A stretch of 64,000 nucleotides of DNA from Mesorhizobium comanense (GTDB lineage Bacteria; Pseudomonadota; Alphaproteobacteria; Rhizobiales; Rhizobiaceae), in contig NZ_SCNN01000030.1 of the NCBI RefSeq assembly GCF_005503535.1, positions 1 to 64,000 on the forward strand. Reading direction: 5' to 3'. Shown piece after piece: positions 8,395 through 17,560 of the stretch (position 1 is its first letter; the number at the start of each line of letters is the position of its first letter). The notes beneath the pieces are model-generated. The model searched no databases. It was given only the letters and a program-made list of their open reading frames with translations, and had not been told where the DNA came from. The translations under genes and the position numbers were made by a program.

Positions 8395-10287
8395 CTATTT
8401 CTGCTTGAGCCGGCGCGAGAAACGCGTCCACTTGTCCTCGACCGGCCTCGGCTGGGCGAGAATCGTCGTGAGTTCGACGGGCAGGCTGGGAACCAGCGGC
8501 TTCTTGGTGGCGACGCCGTCGGCGATGACAACCATGCTGTGGTAGAATTCCGTGCCGGAAACCGACCGTGGCGCCACGGCTTCATGCATCACGCTGATGA
8601 CAGTGACATCGGGACAATTGTCCTTGATGGCCTGATGGAAAGCAATCTTGCCTTCCGGGTCGAGCGCACCGGTGGCCTCGTCGAGAAACAGGAGGCCTGG
8701 CTGCTGCAGGATGATGCGCGCCACCACCAGCTTCTGTTTCTGGCCGCCCGACAGAACCTGGTCCCAGCTTTTGCCCTCGCGGCTTTCGTTGGCCATATGC
8801 TCGATGAAATCGCCAAGCCCGGCCTTGTGCAGTGCCGCCGCGACCTGGGTGTCGCCATGGTCGTGCTCGGAGCCCGGCAGGCAAACCAGCTGCTTCAGCG
8901 ATACCTGCTGCAGCTTGACCTCCTGGGCGGCATAAAAACTCTTCACCCCCTCGGGGAAGACGATGGTGCCGCGGCCGTAAGGCCACAGTCCGTTGATCGC
9001 CTTGATCAGCGAGGTCTTGCCGCAGCCGGACTCGCCCTTGAGGAAGGTCCATTCGCCCCGGCGGAAGCGCAGATTGGCAGCGCTGAGGAACGGAGTGGCG
9101 TCCTCGCCTTGATGCGCCAGTTCGAGTTTCTGAATGGTCAGGCCGAACACAGGGTTCTGGGAACCATAGTGGAAATCGGAGCGGCCGGTCTGGCTGTAGA
9201 ATTCCTGCGGATGCTGAACGTTCTCGATGGCATTGGCCAGTTCGGTAACGCGCTGGCTGTTCGCCCGCAGCGTCGCGATGGCCGGCATCACATGGATGAA
9301 CCAGGAACACTGGCCGATAAGAGAATTGACCAGTTCCGATCCGGTTATGTAGCCCTTGAGATCGAGACCGTTGTGGATGAACGGCACGAGGCCGGGCCCG
9401 TAAGCGACGATGCGGGCGCCGACAAAATTGTAGATCAGCTCGAACGACATATAGACGGTGTTGACGACATTCAGTCGCGACCATGTCCCGTCGATGTCGA
9501 CATAGAGCCGGCGATGCATGCTCTTCTGCACGCCTTCGCCGTGGGACGCGGCGACGTGGAAGCTGCGACGCAGAAATGTTGTCAGTTCGCCGCGGTAGCT
9601 GCCTTCAGCCTGCTGCATGCGCACATTGAGGCGCTCGAGCAAGCCGCCGAGCTTGACCGCGATCCATGTGTTCAGCGGCACATAGATGGCCACCGCCAGG
9701 AACGCCAGGACGGCACTGCCGTAGCTGCCAAGGAACTCGAGGCCCTTCACCTCGACGGAGGTTTCAAGCAGTTTTTGACCGACGAAATAGAGCGAGGTCG
9801 CGACGCCGAGAACGCCCATGGCGAGGCCAATCGCGCCGCCTGTCATATCCTTGATCGATTCCTGGATGCGCTGGTCGATGTTGTCGGGTGCTGTCGTGCC
9901 GCCGTTGGCCGAAGCGTGCTGAGCATGGAAATGCGTGTGGTTAGAGTCCAGCAATGCCTCGTTGAACCGGCTGTCCAGCCAGCCGCGCCATTTGCGATGC
10001 AAGGTCACCGAAACAAGATTGCGCACACCGGTGAAGCCGGCGTCCTTGAGCACCACCAGCAAGACAAGGATGCCGGCATTGGCCAGCAGCGTCTCCAACG
10101 GCGTCGTGTTGGCGGCATCGTGAAAGAAGGCGATCGAATTGACGAGTTCACCCGAGGCTTCGGCGAACCAGACGCCCGCCTTGCTGGACAGCGCGGTGAG
10201 CAGGGCGATCACCAGCGTCAGCGTCCAGGCTTCCTTCCACCGGTCGGAGACCCAGTAGGCCCGCATGAGCCCCCAGAAACTGCGCAT
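8395..10287 (-). CDS. SbmA/BacA-like ABC transporter, fused permease-ATPase
   Basis: A 630-residue protein with an SbmA/BacA-type transmembrane half (about 1-380, including the family marker DNIDQRIQESI) and a C-terminal ABC ATPase. Walker A is GESGCGKTS at about 418-426, the signature is LSGGQKQK, and Walker B is LLFLDEATGALD. In rhizobia BacA itself lacks an ATPase and imports peptides. The fused, ATPase-bearing relatives (YddA-like/ABCD-like) are usually annotated as ABC transporters of unknown, possibly peptide or long-chain acyl, substrates. The ATG at 10287 begins a natural N-terminus; a TTG 46 codons upstream is possible but adds nothing family-like. It is monocistronic. Confidence 0.85.
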   Translation of the reverse strand: MRSFWGLMRAYWVSDRWKEAWTLTLVIALLTALSSKAGVWFAEASGELVNSIAFFHDAANTTPLETLLANAGILVLLVVLKDAGFTGVRNLVSVTLHRKWRGWLDSRFNEALLDSNHTHFHAQHASANGGTTAPDNIDQRIQESIKDMTGGAIGLAMGVLGVATSLYFVGQKLLETSVEVKGLEFLGSYGSAVLAFLAVAIYVPLNTWIAVKLGGLLERLNVRMQQAEGSYRGELTTFLRRSFHVAASHGEGVQKSMHRRLYVDIDGTWSRLNVVNTVYMSFELIYNFVGARIVAYGPGLVPFIHNGLDLKGYITGSELVNSLIGQCSWFIHVMPAIATLRANSQRVTELANAIENVQHPQEFYSQTGRSDFHYGSQNPVFGLTIQKLELAHQGEDATPFLSAANLRFRRGEWTFLKGESGCGKTSLIKAINGLWPYGRGTIVFPEGVKSFYAAQEVKLQQVSLKQLVCLPGSEHDHGDTQVAAALHKAGLGDFIEHMANESREGKSWDQVLSGGQKQKLVVARIILQQPGLLFLDEATGALDPEGKIAFHQAIKDNCPDVTVISVMHEAVAPRSVSGTEFYHSMVVIADGVATKKPLVPSLPVELTTILAQPRPVEDKWTRFSRRLKQK

Positions 10288-10786
10288 AGACGATACCGGC
10301 GTCAGATGCGGCGGCCCTTCGGCGCCGCGGTGTAGTCCATCCGGTACTGACTCTTGCGATCGTCTGCCGATCCGAATCACGATCCCGCCCAAACCTTCTT
10401 GTTTTGTTACGGATGGTAACACCAATTGATCATTTTCTATTAATTTTTAAACCCGCTCGTCCCTCTTGGCGCGATGGCCGTTGCCATGAGGCAACAGACT
10501 GCAAGTCCGAAAGGCTTTCCAGCCGATCGGAAAATCCGAATTTCTCTATCAATTTCAAATACTAGGCAGGATGCGCCGCGATCTCCGAAAGCTTCCCCCG
10601 GGGAAGCTCCGCACACGGTTTTGTGAATCAGAAAATCGTATGGGACCGCTGTTTTTCTTCTTGAGAGCCGTCCTGAACGCCTCGGAAATTAACGTTCAAA
10701 CATGCTCCGAGCCACCGTTGCCGGTGGCTTTGAAGACTGGGAACCGAAGTATGGGATGCGCCCTCGTGGAGGGCGGCCAATCCGCC
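10288..10786. other. Non-coding gap with a perfect 19-nt palindrome
   Basis: About 500 bp without a supportable gene. It holds the leader of the SbmA-like gene, then a locally AT-rich stretch (10420-10570). A perfect inverted repeat lies at 10590-10608 (AGCTTCCCC-C-GGGGAAGCT). The DsbA-like gene ends just beyond its right edge. I see no RNA gene here. Confidence 0.5.
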
Positions 10787-11467
10787 TCAGCCGACATTAT
10801 CCAGTTCGCCACGCGCTTTGGCGGCGGCCACCTGCCGGATGGCGTCAGCGAGAGTGCCGGCGTCCTGCGCGCCCATCACCGCATATTTGCCTTCGAGCAG
10901 GAAGCACGGCACGCCCGATATGCCCATGCGCGACGCGGTGGCGATCTCCATGCGCACCGCTTCGACATCGGCGTCGGTCGGCAGCAGCGAGGCCACCACG
11001 GACGCATCCATGCCGGCCTCGCGCGCGGCTTCTACCAGGACGGCATGGTCGCCAATGTTGATGCCGTCCTCGAAATTCAGCTGGAACAAGCGGCGCACAA
11101 GCTTGTTCTGGACCGCTTCGCCAGCAGCGCCGGCCCAGCGGATCAGCCTATGCGCGTCGAGCGTGTTGGGCGCCACCTTTATGGCGTCGAAGGCAAAGGC
11201 AATGCCTTCCGCTTCGCCCAGCGGTTCGATGCGGGCATGAATCTCGCGAATGCGTTCCTCGCTGCCGAACTTGCCCAGCATGTATTCGCGGCGATCCTTG
11301 CCCTGAGCGGGAATGGTGGGATCGAGCTGGTATGGCCGCCAGCGTATGTGCACATCGACGTCGCCCACGGCGGCGACCGCCTTGTCCAGCCGCTTCTGCC
11401 CGATAAAGCACCACGGACAGACGACATCCGACACCACATCGACGGTTATGGCGTTCGCTTCGCTCAT
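10787..11467 (-). CDS. FrnE/DsbA-family oxidoreductase
   Basis: A 226-residue thioredoxin-fold protein of the FrnE-like 2-hydroxychromene-2-carboxylate isomerase/DsbA group. The redox motif is CPWC in SDVVCPWCFIGQKRL at about residues 13-27. A long helical insertion follows, and then the cis-proline loop ISGVPCFLLEGKYAV. No signal peptide is seen, as usual for cytoplasmic FrnE proteins, which act as thiol oxidoreductases or chaperones. The ATG at 11467 is preceded by GGAGG at good spacing. It lies 16 bp downstream of the peptide-binding protein gene on the same strand, so the two may be co-transcribed. Confidence 0.88.
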   Translation of the reverse strand: MSEANAITVDVVSDVVCPWCFIGQKRLDKAVAAVGDVDVHIRWRPYQLDPTIPAQGKDRREYMLGKFGSEERIREIHARIEPLGEAEGIAFAFDAIKVAPNTLDAHRLIRWAGAAGEAVQNKLVRRLFQLNFEDGINIGDHAVLVEAAREAGMDASVVASLLPTDADVEAVRMEIATASRMGISGVPCFLLEGKYAVMGAQDAGTLADAIRQVAAAKARGELDNVG

Positions 11468-11483
11468 TTCGACCTCCGGATGT

Positions 11484-13304
11484 TCAGTTCGGCTTGCGCC
11501 ACCATGTCGGCAGCTGATAGCCGAATATGGGCGTCTTTCGTGGATGTTCCAGATAATTCCAGTAAGCAAGCCACTGCTGCGTGTTGTACTGCGTCGGCAC
11601 CATATAGTTTCCCGAGATCAGCAGCCGGTCGAGAACGCGGACGGCGGCGACATAATCCTCCTTCGACCGGGCCCGCAGCATCGCATCGATCGCGGCATCG
11701 ATCGCCGGATCGGCAACACCGGCGAGATTGAACGATCCCTCGGTCTTCGCCGCCTCGGACGACCACCGTCCGAGTTGCTCGATGCCCGGGGACAGCGAAT
11801 TGTTGAAGCCGCTCGAGCCGATCAACGCCTCGAAGTCGAAACGCTGCTTGCGTGACTGGATCTGGTCGCCGTCGAGGCTGCGGATGCTGACGACGATGCC
11901 GATCTTCTCCAGCGTGCGCTGGTATATGCCGGCAAGGCGCTCCTCGTCCTGTGAGGCCGTCAGGATCTCGAAGCTGAATGGATTGCCCTGAGGGTCGAGC
12001 ATCCTGCCGTCCTGCACATGGTAGCCGGCGCTTTTTAGGAGATCGAAAGCCGCCTTCAGCACTTTTCGGTCCTGGCCGGAGCCATCGGTGACGGGCGGCT
12101 TCCAGGTGCCATCCATGACGTCTGGCGGCACACGGCCGGGGTAGGGTGCCAGCAACGCCTTCTCCCTGTCGTCGGCCGGATGGCCGAGTGCCGACAGTTC
12201 GGAGTTCTGCCAGTAGCTCATCGTACGCGTGTACTTGCCGCCGAACAGGTTCTTGTTGGCCCATTCGAAATCGTAAAGCATGCCGAGGGCGCGCCGGACC
12301 ACCGGATTGGAGAATTTCGCCAGCCTGGTGTTGAACAGGAAGCCGGTCACCACCGGCGGGATGCCGGTGTCGAAAGTTTCGGCGACCACCTCGCCACGGT
12401 GGAAGGCTGGAAAGTCGAGATCGCGCTCGCGCTTCACCGGATCGCTGTCATCGTCGATGGCGCAAAGTCCCTTCTTGAACGCTTCGAGCTTGGCGTTGGC
12501 GTTGAGGAAGTATTCGATCGTGATCTGGTCGTAATTGTCGAAACCGCGCTTGGCGGGGACATCCTTGCCCCAATAGTCCGGATTGCGTTTGAAAACGATG
12601 CGCTGCCCCGGGGTTACCTGGGCGATCGTATAGGGACCGCTGCCGATCAACGGCTTCAGCGTGGTCCGGTCGAACGTTTCCATATCGAAGGCATGCTTGG
12701 GAATGATCGGCGTCAGCGCAATGATCAGGGGGAATTCGCGATCCGCCTTCTCGTTGAAGGTGAAGCGCACGCTGCGGTCGCCGGTCTTTTCGAGCTTGGC
12801 GATCCTGGCCATGCGGTCGCTGTAGGGCGGGCGGCCTTTCTGCGTGTAGGCATCGTAGGTGAACAGCACGTCCTCCGGCGTGACCGGCTGCCCGTCGGAC
12901 CATTTCGCGTCGGGATTGAGATGGAATTCGATGCTCTTGCGCTCCGGGTCCATGTCGGCGGTGTCCGCCAGCAGTCCATAGAGCGTGAAAGCCTCGTCCG
13001 CGCTGCGCTGCATCAGCGGCTCGAAGACCAGATTGCCGAAGATCGTGTCCATCATCCCGCGCGCGGTGGTGCGCAGGCTTTTCAGGATGAAGGGATTGAG
13101 ATTGTCGAAACTGCCGACGACGCAATAGGTGATGTTGCCGCCCTTCGGCGCGCCGGGATTGACGTAGCTGAAATGCTTATAATCCTGCGGCAGAGCCGGC
13201 TCGCCCCGCATTGCAATGGCGTATTTGGGCTCCGACCGCGCCGGCGGTGATGAAAGGGTGAGAATCGATAGTGCGGTAATCAGCCCGACAAGTACGCGGC
13301 CCAT
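11484..13304 (-). CDS. Extracellular solute-binding protein, peptide/opine ABC type (YejA-like)
   Basis: A 606-residue periplasmic binding protein of family 5 (SBP_bac_5). A signal peptide opens it (MGRVLVGLITALSILTLSS, cleavage near ARS-E). The domain follows with the family signature-like stretch near KWSDGQPVTPEDVLFTYDAY at about 120-140, and segments like SGPYTIAQVTPGQRIVFKRN. The start at 13304 has AAGGAGA at optimal spacing. Full-length homologues usually sit beside YejB/E/F permeases, but none is adjacent here. This is an orphan receptor whose permease must be elsewhere. The ligand is unknown; oligopeptides are the best guess. Confidence 0.88.
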   Translation of the reverse strand: MGRVLVGLITALSILTLSSPPARSEPKYAIAMRGEPALPQDYKHFSYVNPGAPKGGNITYCVVGSFDNLNPFILKSLRTTARGMMDTIFGNLVFEPLMQRSADEAFTLYGLLADTADMDPERKSIEFHLNPDAKWSDGQPVTPEDVLFTYDAYTQKGRPPYSDRMARIAKLEKTGDRSVRFTFNEKADREFPLIIALTPIIPKHAFDMETFDRTTLKPLIGSGPYTIAQVTPGQRIVFKRNPDYWGKDVPAKRGFDNYDQITIEYFLNANAKLEAFKKGLCAIDDDSDPVKRERDLDFPAFHRGEVVAETFDTGIPPVVTGFLFNTRLAKFSNPVVRRALGMLYDFEWANKNLFGGKYTRTMSYWQNSELSALGHPADDREKALLAPYPGRVPPDVMDGTWKPPVTDGSGQDRKVLKAAFDLLKSAGYHVQDGRMLDPQGNPFSFEILTASQDEERLAGIYQRTLEKIGIVVSIRSLDGDQIQSRKQRFDFEALIGSSGFNNSLSPGIEQLGRWSSEAAKTEGSFNLAGVADPAIDAAIDAMLRARSKEDYVAAVRVLDRLLISGNYMVPTQYNTQQWLAYWNYLEHPRKTPIFGYQLPTWWRKPN

Positions 13305-13451
13305 GACCGTCTCCTTAACAGGTCGGCTCGATGATTCGGTGCGCACCCTAGCATGGGGCAACCACCGGTCCGCCAATGTCGTTGCCAAGAATTGCAGATA
13401 GCGGGCTGGATTCAACATCGCTTGCAGTGTAACACGCCGTCCGAAGTCATT

Positions 13452-13474
13452 CTGTTGCCTCATTTCGGCAACAG
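13452..13474. repeat. Perfect 8-bp inverted repeat in the IalB leader
   Basis: CTGTTGCC and GGCAACAG are separated by 7 nt, in the divergent gap between the solute-binding protein gene and the IalB-like gene, about 60 bp before the latter's start. It may be an operator or an RNA hairpin. Nothing else about it can be read. Confidence 0.4.
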
Positions 13475-13536
13475 GTAGCTGGACCACACGGCACGAAGAA
13501 GCCGGTCCCGGGATCATTTGAGAGGAAGTGCACGAC

Positions 13537-14166
13537 ATGACGAGCCTGAACAGCAATGCGTACCGCCTTTCGGTCATGGCCGCGGGCGTGGTCGGCTTTC
13601 TGGGCGCAGGACTCCCCGCCGCTTCCGCACAGCAACAGCAGCAGATTCCGCAGGGCTGGTTCAAGGCCTGCACCAAGCAGGAAGACGTCGATATCTGCAA
13701 CGTCCAGAACATCGTCACCGCGGGCAACGGCCAGCTCGTCACCGGTGTCAGCCTGATCGAACTCAAGGGCAAGGTGAACCGCAAGGTGTTCCAGGTGACG
13801 GTGCCGACCGGCCGCCTCGTGCCTCCCGGCATCGGCCTGCAGATCGACACCGGCAAGGCTCAGAAGCTCGACTACGTCATCTGCTTCCCGGATCGTTGCG
13901 TGGCCGAAGTGCCGCTCACCGACCAGCTCGTTGCCTCGTTCAAGAAGGGCCAGGGCATCACGCTGACCTCGGTCAACTTCCAGAACCAGCCGAACCCGAT
14001 CAAGATCGCCCTGCAGGGCTTCAGCGGCGCCTATGATGGCCCGCCGCTGCAGCAGTCGGACATCGAGGACCGTCAGAAGAAGCTCCAGGATTTCGTCGCC
14101 AAGAACAACCAGGACTTCGCCAAGAAGCTCAAGGACGAGCAGGACAAGGCCAAGACCGCCAACTGA
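13537..14166 (+). CDS. Invasion-associated locus B (IalB) family protein
   Basis: A 209-residue exported protein of the IalB family, named from Bartonella, where it is linked to erythrocyte invasion; in rhizobia its role is undefined. A signal peptide precedes cleavage near ASAQ. The domain has the characteristic pattern GWFKACTKQEDVDICNVQN followed by beta strands and a paired CFPDRC. The last 45 residues are a charged, helical, Lys/Asp-rich tail (DRQKKLQDFVAKNNQDFAKK). I prefer the ATG at 13537, whose AGAGGAA is correctly spaced. A GTG at 13528 would sit on top of it. A strong terminator follows. Confidence 0.88.
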   Translation: MTSLNSNAYRLSVMAAGVVGFLGAGLPAASAQQQQQIPQGWFKACTKQEDVDICNVQNIVTAGNGQLVTGVSLIELKGKVNRKVFQVTVPTGRLVPPGIGLQIDTGKAQKLDYVICFPDRCVAEVPLTDQLVASFKKGQGITLTSVNFQNQPNPIKIALQGFSGAYDGPPLQQSDIEDRQKKLQDFVAKNNQDFAKKLKDEQDKAKTAN

Positions 14167-14196
14167 TCGGTCATCGGGTCGTTTCGAGTTAAAGAA

Positions 14197-14222
14197 AAAG
14201 CGGGGTCATGCCCCGCTTTTTT
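14197..14222. terminator. Bidirectional terminator between IalB gene and hspQ
   Basis: AAGCGGGG-TCATG-CCCCGCTT is followed by a T run on the plus strand and preceded by an A-rich run, so it can serve both converging genes. Confidence 0.88.
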
Positions 14223-14249
14223 CGTTCCAGGCCATCGCCGGATTTATGC

Positions 14250-14573
14250 TCAATGTCTCGACTGCCCTTTCGGTTCGTAGCGTCCGTCAGGCTTCTTGTC
14301 GAACATCTCCTTGATCTGCGGATGGCGGACCGGTTCGCCCGACTGATCCTCCAGCAAATTCTGCTCAGACACATAGGCGATGTATTCAGTTTCGGAATTC
14401 TCGGCCAGAAGGTGGTAGAATGGCTGGTCCTTGCGCGGCCGCACGTCGGCCGGAATGGCCTCGTACCATTCGTCAGTGTTGGCGAATTGCGGGTCGACGT
14501 CGAAAATGATGCCTCGAAACGGAAACAGCCGGTGGCGAACCACCTGTCCGATCGCGAATTTGGCCGTTTTCAT
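14250..14573 (-). CDS. hspQ: Heat shock protein HspQ
   Basis: A 107-residue HspQ/YccV-family protein (hemimethylated-DNA-binding fold), known in E. coli as a specificity-enhancing factor and substrate of Lon protease. Typical segments are FAIGQVVRHRLFPFRGIIFDVDPQF, WYEAIP and QPFYHLLAEN. The ATG at 14573 starts at the conserved MKTAKF. A weak GGTGAG lies upstream. It converges on the IalB gene over a shared terminator and lies downstream of the hydroxylase gene on the same strand with a 149-bp gap, so it is likely transcribed on its own. Confidence 0.93.
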   Translation of the reverse strand: MKTAKFAIGQVVRHRLFPFRGIIFDVDPQFANTDEWYEAIPADVRPRKDQPFYHLLAENSETEYIAYVSEQNLLEDQSGEPVRHPQIKEMFDKKPDGRYEPKGQSRH

Positions 14574-14722
14574 CGTACTCACCACTGAATTCCTTGATTT
14601 TATTTGGCGCAGACTCCGAGTCAATTCAATCCCGAAGTGTTTTGTGCCTCCCGAAGCTACGCGCGAGCCAGGGCAAAGGTTTTCGGCATGCCCGCGACGC
14701 CGCCACGGAGTCTGCGAGGTTT

Positions 14723-15931
14723 CTATTGCTGTCGGGCTGGCTTTCGCAGGCCGCCTGCAAGCGCGGCGAAGCCGCTGCCGGGGCGAAGGCCTTCGCGCAT
14801 GAAGAAGGCGCGCAGCGGCGCGAAGCCACCGAGCACGCCAAGACCTGCGCCGCGCGCCATCTGTGCCGGGAGCAGGTCGGAGAGCAGCGACATATTGAGC
14901 AGATTGACCGCGCTGCTGCGTGCAAGAATATCGGGCCGGCGCTTGAAATCGTATATCGCCAGAACCTCGGGGGCGCCGGGATCTGACCGATTTTCGCTAG
15001 CAATCCCAACCAGATCGTCAATATCCCTGATACCAAGGTTCAGCCCTTGCGCACCGATCGGCGGAAACACATGCGCGGCCTCGCCAACCAGCGCCACTCG
15101 CTGACGCGCAAAACGCAGCGGAGTCACGGTCGAAAGCGGATAGATCTGACGTCCGGGTTCGACCGTTACCCTGCCCAGCATCGACTGCATCTGCCGTTCG
15201 ACCCGCTGCGAGAGCGCCGCGTCATCCAATGCGGCAAGCTCTTCGGCTGTATCCGGCTTCACCACCCAGACGAGGCTGGAGCGATTGCCAGGCAGAGGAA
15301 CCTGGGTGAAGGGGCCGGTCTCCGTGTGGAATTCGGTCGAGGTGAAGGCGTGCTCGCGGCTATGGCCGAAGTTGAGAACCAGTGCGGCCTGAGGATAGGA
15401 GCGCGCGGTCGTTGAAACGCCTGCGGCCTCGCGGGCCGGCGACAGCCGGCCGTCGGCGGCGACCGCCAGCGACGCGCTAACCTCGCTGCCGTCGGCAAGG
15501 ACGGCGACAGCTTCGTCCGGGCCGAGCTGCCAAGTCTTGACCATCGACCTGCGCCACTCAATTCCATGGTGGGCAACCTTGCCGGCAAGTGCCGGCCCCA
15601 GAACGCTGTTGGGCAGGTTCAGGCCGAACTGATCCTCGCCGATCTCGCTGGCGCGGAAGGTGACGACGGGGCTGCGGATCAGCCGGCCTGTCGCGTCGAC
15701 AATGCGCATCACCTTCAAGGGTGCCGCCTGGGACTTGATGTCCTGCAGCACGCCCAGCCTTTCAAGAACCTTCAAGGCGGGCATCATGAGCGCGGTGGTG
15801 CGGCCATCGGGAGCCGAGGCCTCAGGTCCGACAAGCTGTACCGGAAAGCCGGCATCGGCGAAGGCAAGCGCCGCGATCAATCCTGCCGGCCCGGTGCCGG
15901 CAATCAGAATGCGTGCTGTTTCCTGCTCCAC
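14723..15931 (-). CDS. UbiH/UbiF/COQ6-family FAD-dependent hydroxylase
   Basis: A 402-residue flavin monooxygenase of the ubiquinone-ring hydroxylase family. The FAD motif GTGPAG is at about 12-17. The second flavin motif is RVALVGEAAHVFPPIGAQG, where the usual Asp of GDAAH is Glu. The NADPH/FAD linking segment lies near VAADGRLS. It probably hydroxylates a ubiquinone precursor, or a related aromatic ring, at the inner membrane. The start is a GTG at 15931; the next in-frame ATG would remove the FAD loop. It is divergent from the DUF2182 gene with about 110 bp between them. Confidence 0.87.
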   Translation of the reverse strand: MEQETARILIAGTGPAGLIAALAFADAGFPVQLVGPEASAPDGRTTALMMPALKVLERLGVLQDIKSQAAPLKVMRIVDATGRLIRSPVVTFRASEIGEDQFGLNLPNSVLGPALAGKVAHHGIEWRRSMVKTWQLGPDEAVAVLADGSEVSASLAVAADGRLSPAREAAGVSTTARSYPQAALVLNFGHSREHAFTSTEFHTETGPFTQVPLPGNRSSLVWVVKPDTAEELAALDDAALSQRVERQMQSMLGRVTVEPGRQIYPLSTVTPLRFARQRVALVGEAAHVFPPIGAQGLNLGIRDIDDLVGIASENRSDPGAPEVLAIYDFKRRPDILARSSAVNLLNMSLLSDLLPAQMARGAGLGVLGGFAPLRAFFMREGLRPGSGFAALAGGLRKPARQQ

Positions 15932-16043
15932 GATCGGCTTCCGGCTTGCTGTGCGAGGCGGCCCACCTGACCTGCCAGTGGACGAGCATATAGGTCAGAT
16001 CATGTGGCTTGATCAACGTGGCGATTCGGCCCATTCGGATGCC

Positions 16044-16949
16044 ATGACTGGCCACCAGGACGATTTCAGCCATCTCGACCGCGCAGGCCGCGCTGCGGCC
16101 GATATCGCGCGCAACCCGCGCCTGACGGTCAACATCGTCGTCGGCGCCGGCATCGCGCTGGCATGGCTGCTGCTCGCGGCGATGGCGATCCGTGGCGCCG
16201 ACATCGGGATCGGCACGCCAGGCGATGCGTTGCTGCGCAGCCTGCCGCGGCTGCCGCTGCCCGATTTCCTGGAACGCTTCTTCGTTCTCTGCCTATCGCC
16301 GGCGCCGCTCGACGGAAACCTTGGCCTGCGGGCCCTGGCGCTGACCGTAATGTGGTTCCTGATGGCCGTTGCCGCGATGCTGCCCTCCGCCGCGCCAATG
16401 ATACGCACCTATTGCGAGATCGCCGATACGGCCCGCGTCAAGGGAGAGCCGGTCATCCATCCGCTCGTGCTGGTCGCGGGTTATCTCTCGGTCTGGCTCG
16501 CCGCATCCCTGTTGTTTTCGGCGCTGACGCTTGCAGCGCACGCGTCGGCCGCGTCCAACGAGATATTCGATCCGGTGCTTGGCGTTGCCGGCGGGGTCGC
16601 CTTGCTGGTTGCCGGCCTCTATCAGTTCAGCAGCCTCAAGGAAGCCTGTCTGAGAAAATGCCGCAACCCGTTCTCGATCCTGTTTTCCAACTGGAGCGCA
16701 AGGGCCATCCGCGTGTTCCGGCTCGGCATGGAGCAAGGCCTGTGGTGCCTGGGCTGCTGCTGGGCGTTGATGCTGGTGATGTTCGCGGTTGGGGTGATGA
16801 ATGTCTTCTGGATGGCGCTGATCGGCCTGTTCACCCTGATTGAAAAACAGACAGCGAGCCGTCTTCCAACGCGACTGGCCGGTGCGATACTGCTTGTCTG
16901 GGCAGCGGCGCTGCTAGTAGTCTCGCTTTCAGTGGGGGAAATTCGATGA
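16044..16949 (+). CDS. DUF2182 multi-spanning membrane protein
   Basis: A 301-residue predicted integral membrane protein of the DUF2182 (predicted metal-binding membrane protein) family. About six hydrophobic helices are visible. The diagnostic central part is the segment LYQFSSLKEACLRKCRNP, where a Tyr/Gln/Lys and Cys-rich motif sits at a helix end, followed by LGMEQGLWCLGCCWALML. These Cys/His/Met clusters are the reason a metal role has been proposed; no reaction is known. The ATG at 16044 is weakly supported and an ATG at 16002 is equally possible. The stop overlaps the DUF1326 start by 4 bp (ATGA), so the pair is translationally coupled. Confidence 0.85.
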   Translation: MTGHQDDFSHLDRAGRAAADIARNPRLTVNIVVGAGIALAWLLLAAMAIRGADIGIGTPGDALLRSLPRLPLPDFLERFFVLCLSPAPLDGNLGLRALALTVMWFLMAVAAMLPSAAPMIRTYCEIADTARVKGEPVIHPLVLVAGYLSVWLAASLLFSALTLAAHASAASNEIFDPVLGVAGGVALLVAGLYQFSSLKEACLRKCRNPFSILFSNWSARAIRVFRLGMEQGLWCLGCCWALMLVMFAVGVMNVFWMALIGLFTLIEKQTASRLPTRLAGAILLVWAAALLVVSLSVGEIR

Positions 16950-17560
16950 AAGATCAGAGCTGGGCGATGAAGGGAGAGCTCGTACTCTCCTGCAATTGCA
17001 CGGTTTTTTGCCCTTGCGTGCTGTCGCTCGGCAGTCACCCGCCGACAGAAGGCTATTGCCAGACATGGGCGGGTTTCCGCATCGACGCCGGACATTTCGG
17101 CGAAGTGGACCTCTCCGGCCTCAATCTGGGGCTGATCATGGAAATCCCCGGATATATGAGCCGTGGCAACTGGACCGCCGGCCTCTTCATCGACCAACGC
17201 GCCTCGGTCTACGCGGTCAAGGCATTGACGAAAATCTTTACCGGCAAGGCCGGTGGAACCACGTCACTTCTCTCGATTCTCGTCGGAAAGTTTCTTGGTG
17301 TCGAGCAGGTGCCGATCCTCTATGAAACCCGCGACAAGACGCGCATCTTCCAGATACCCAAGATCATCGACGGGGCGGTGACCCCGATTGCCGGCAAGGA
17401 CCGCGAAAAGGATACGGTGATCACCAATTCGGAATACTGGATCGCGCCGGAGATCATCGTGGCCAGGTCCGACAAGAGCAAGATGCGGGCCTTCGGCCGC
17501 AATTGGAATTTTGCCGGCCGTTCGGCCGAAATCTGCAAGCTGGATTGGCGGGGCCCGTGA
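16946..17560 (+). CDS. DUF1326 domain protein
   Basis: A 204-residue cytoplasmic protein of the DUF1326 family. The family hallmark is near the N-terminus: SCNCTVFCPCVLSLG, a cluster of four cysteines within eight residues (about 16-23) that looks like a soft-metal site. DUF1326 genes are typically adjacent to DUF2182 genes, as here. Co-inheritance plus the coupled ATGA overlap argue that the two proteins act together, perhaps in metal handling. That is inference, not known function. The downstream pcs gene overlaps its stop by a GTGA. Confidence 0.86.
   Translation: MKDQSWAMKGELVLSCNCTVFCPCVLSLGSHPPTEGYCQTWAGFRIDAGHFGEVDLSGLNLGLIMEIPGYMSRGNWTAGLFIDQRASVYAVKALTKIFTGKAGGTTSLLSILVGKFLGVEQVPILYETRDKTRIFQIPKIIDGAVTPIAGKDREKDTVITNSEYWIAPEIIVARSDKSKMRAFGRNWNFAGRSAEICKLDWRGP

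Noticed and set aside
8320..10335. Plus-strand frame of 671 codons opposite the SbmA-like transporter
   Set aside because: The minus strand has all ABC motifs, and the plus-strand translation has none of any kind.
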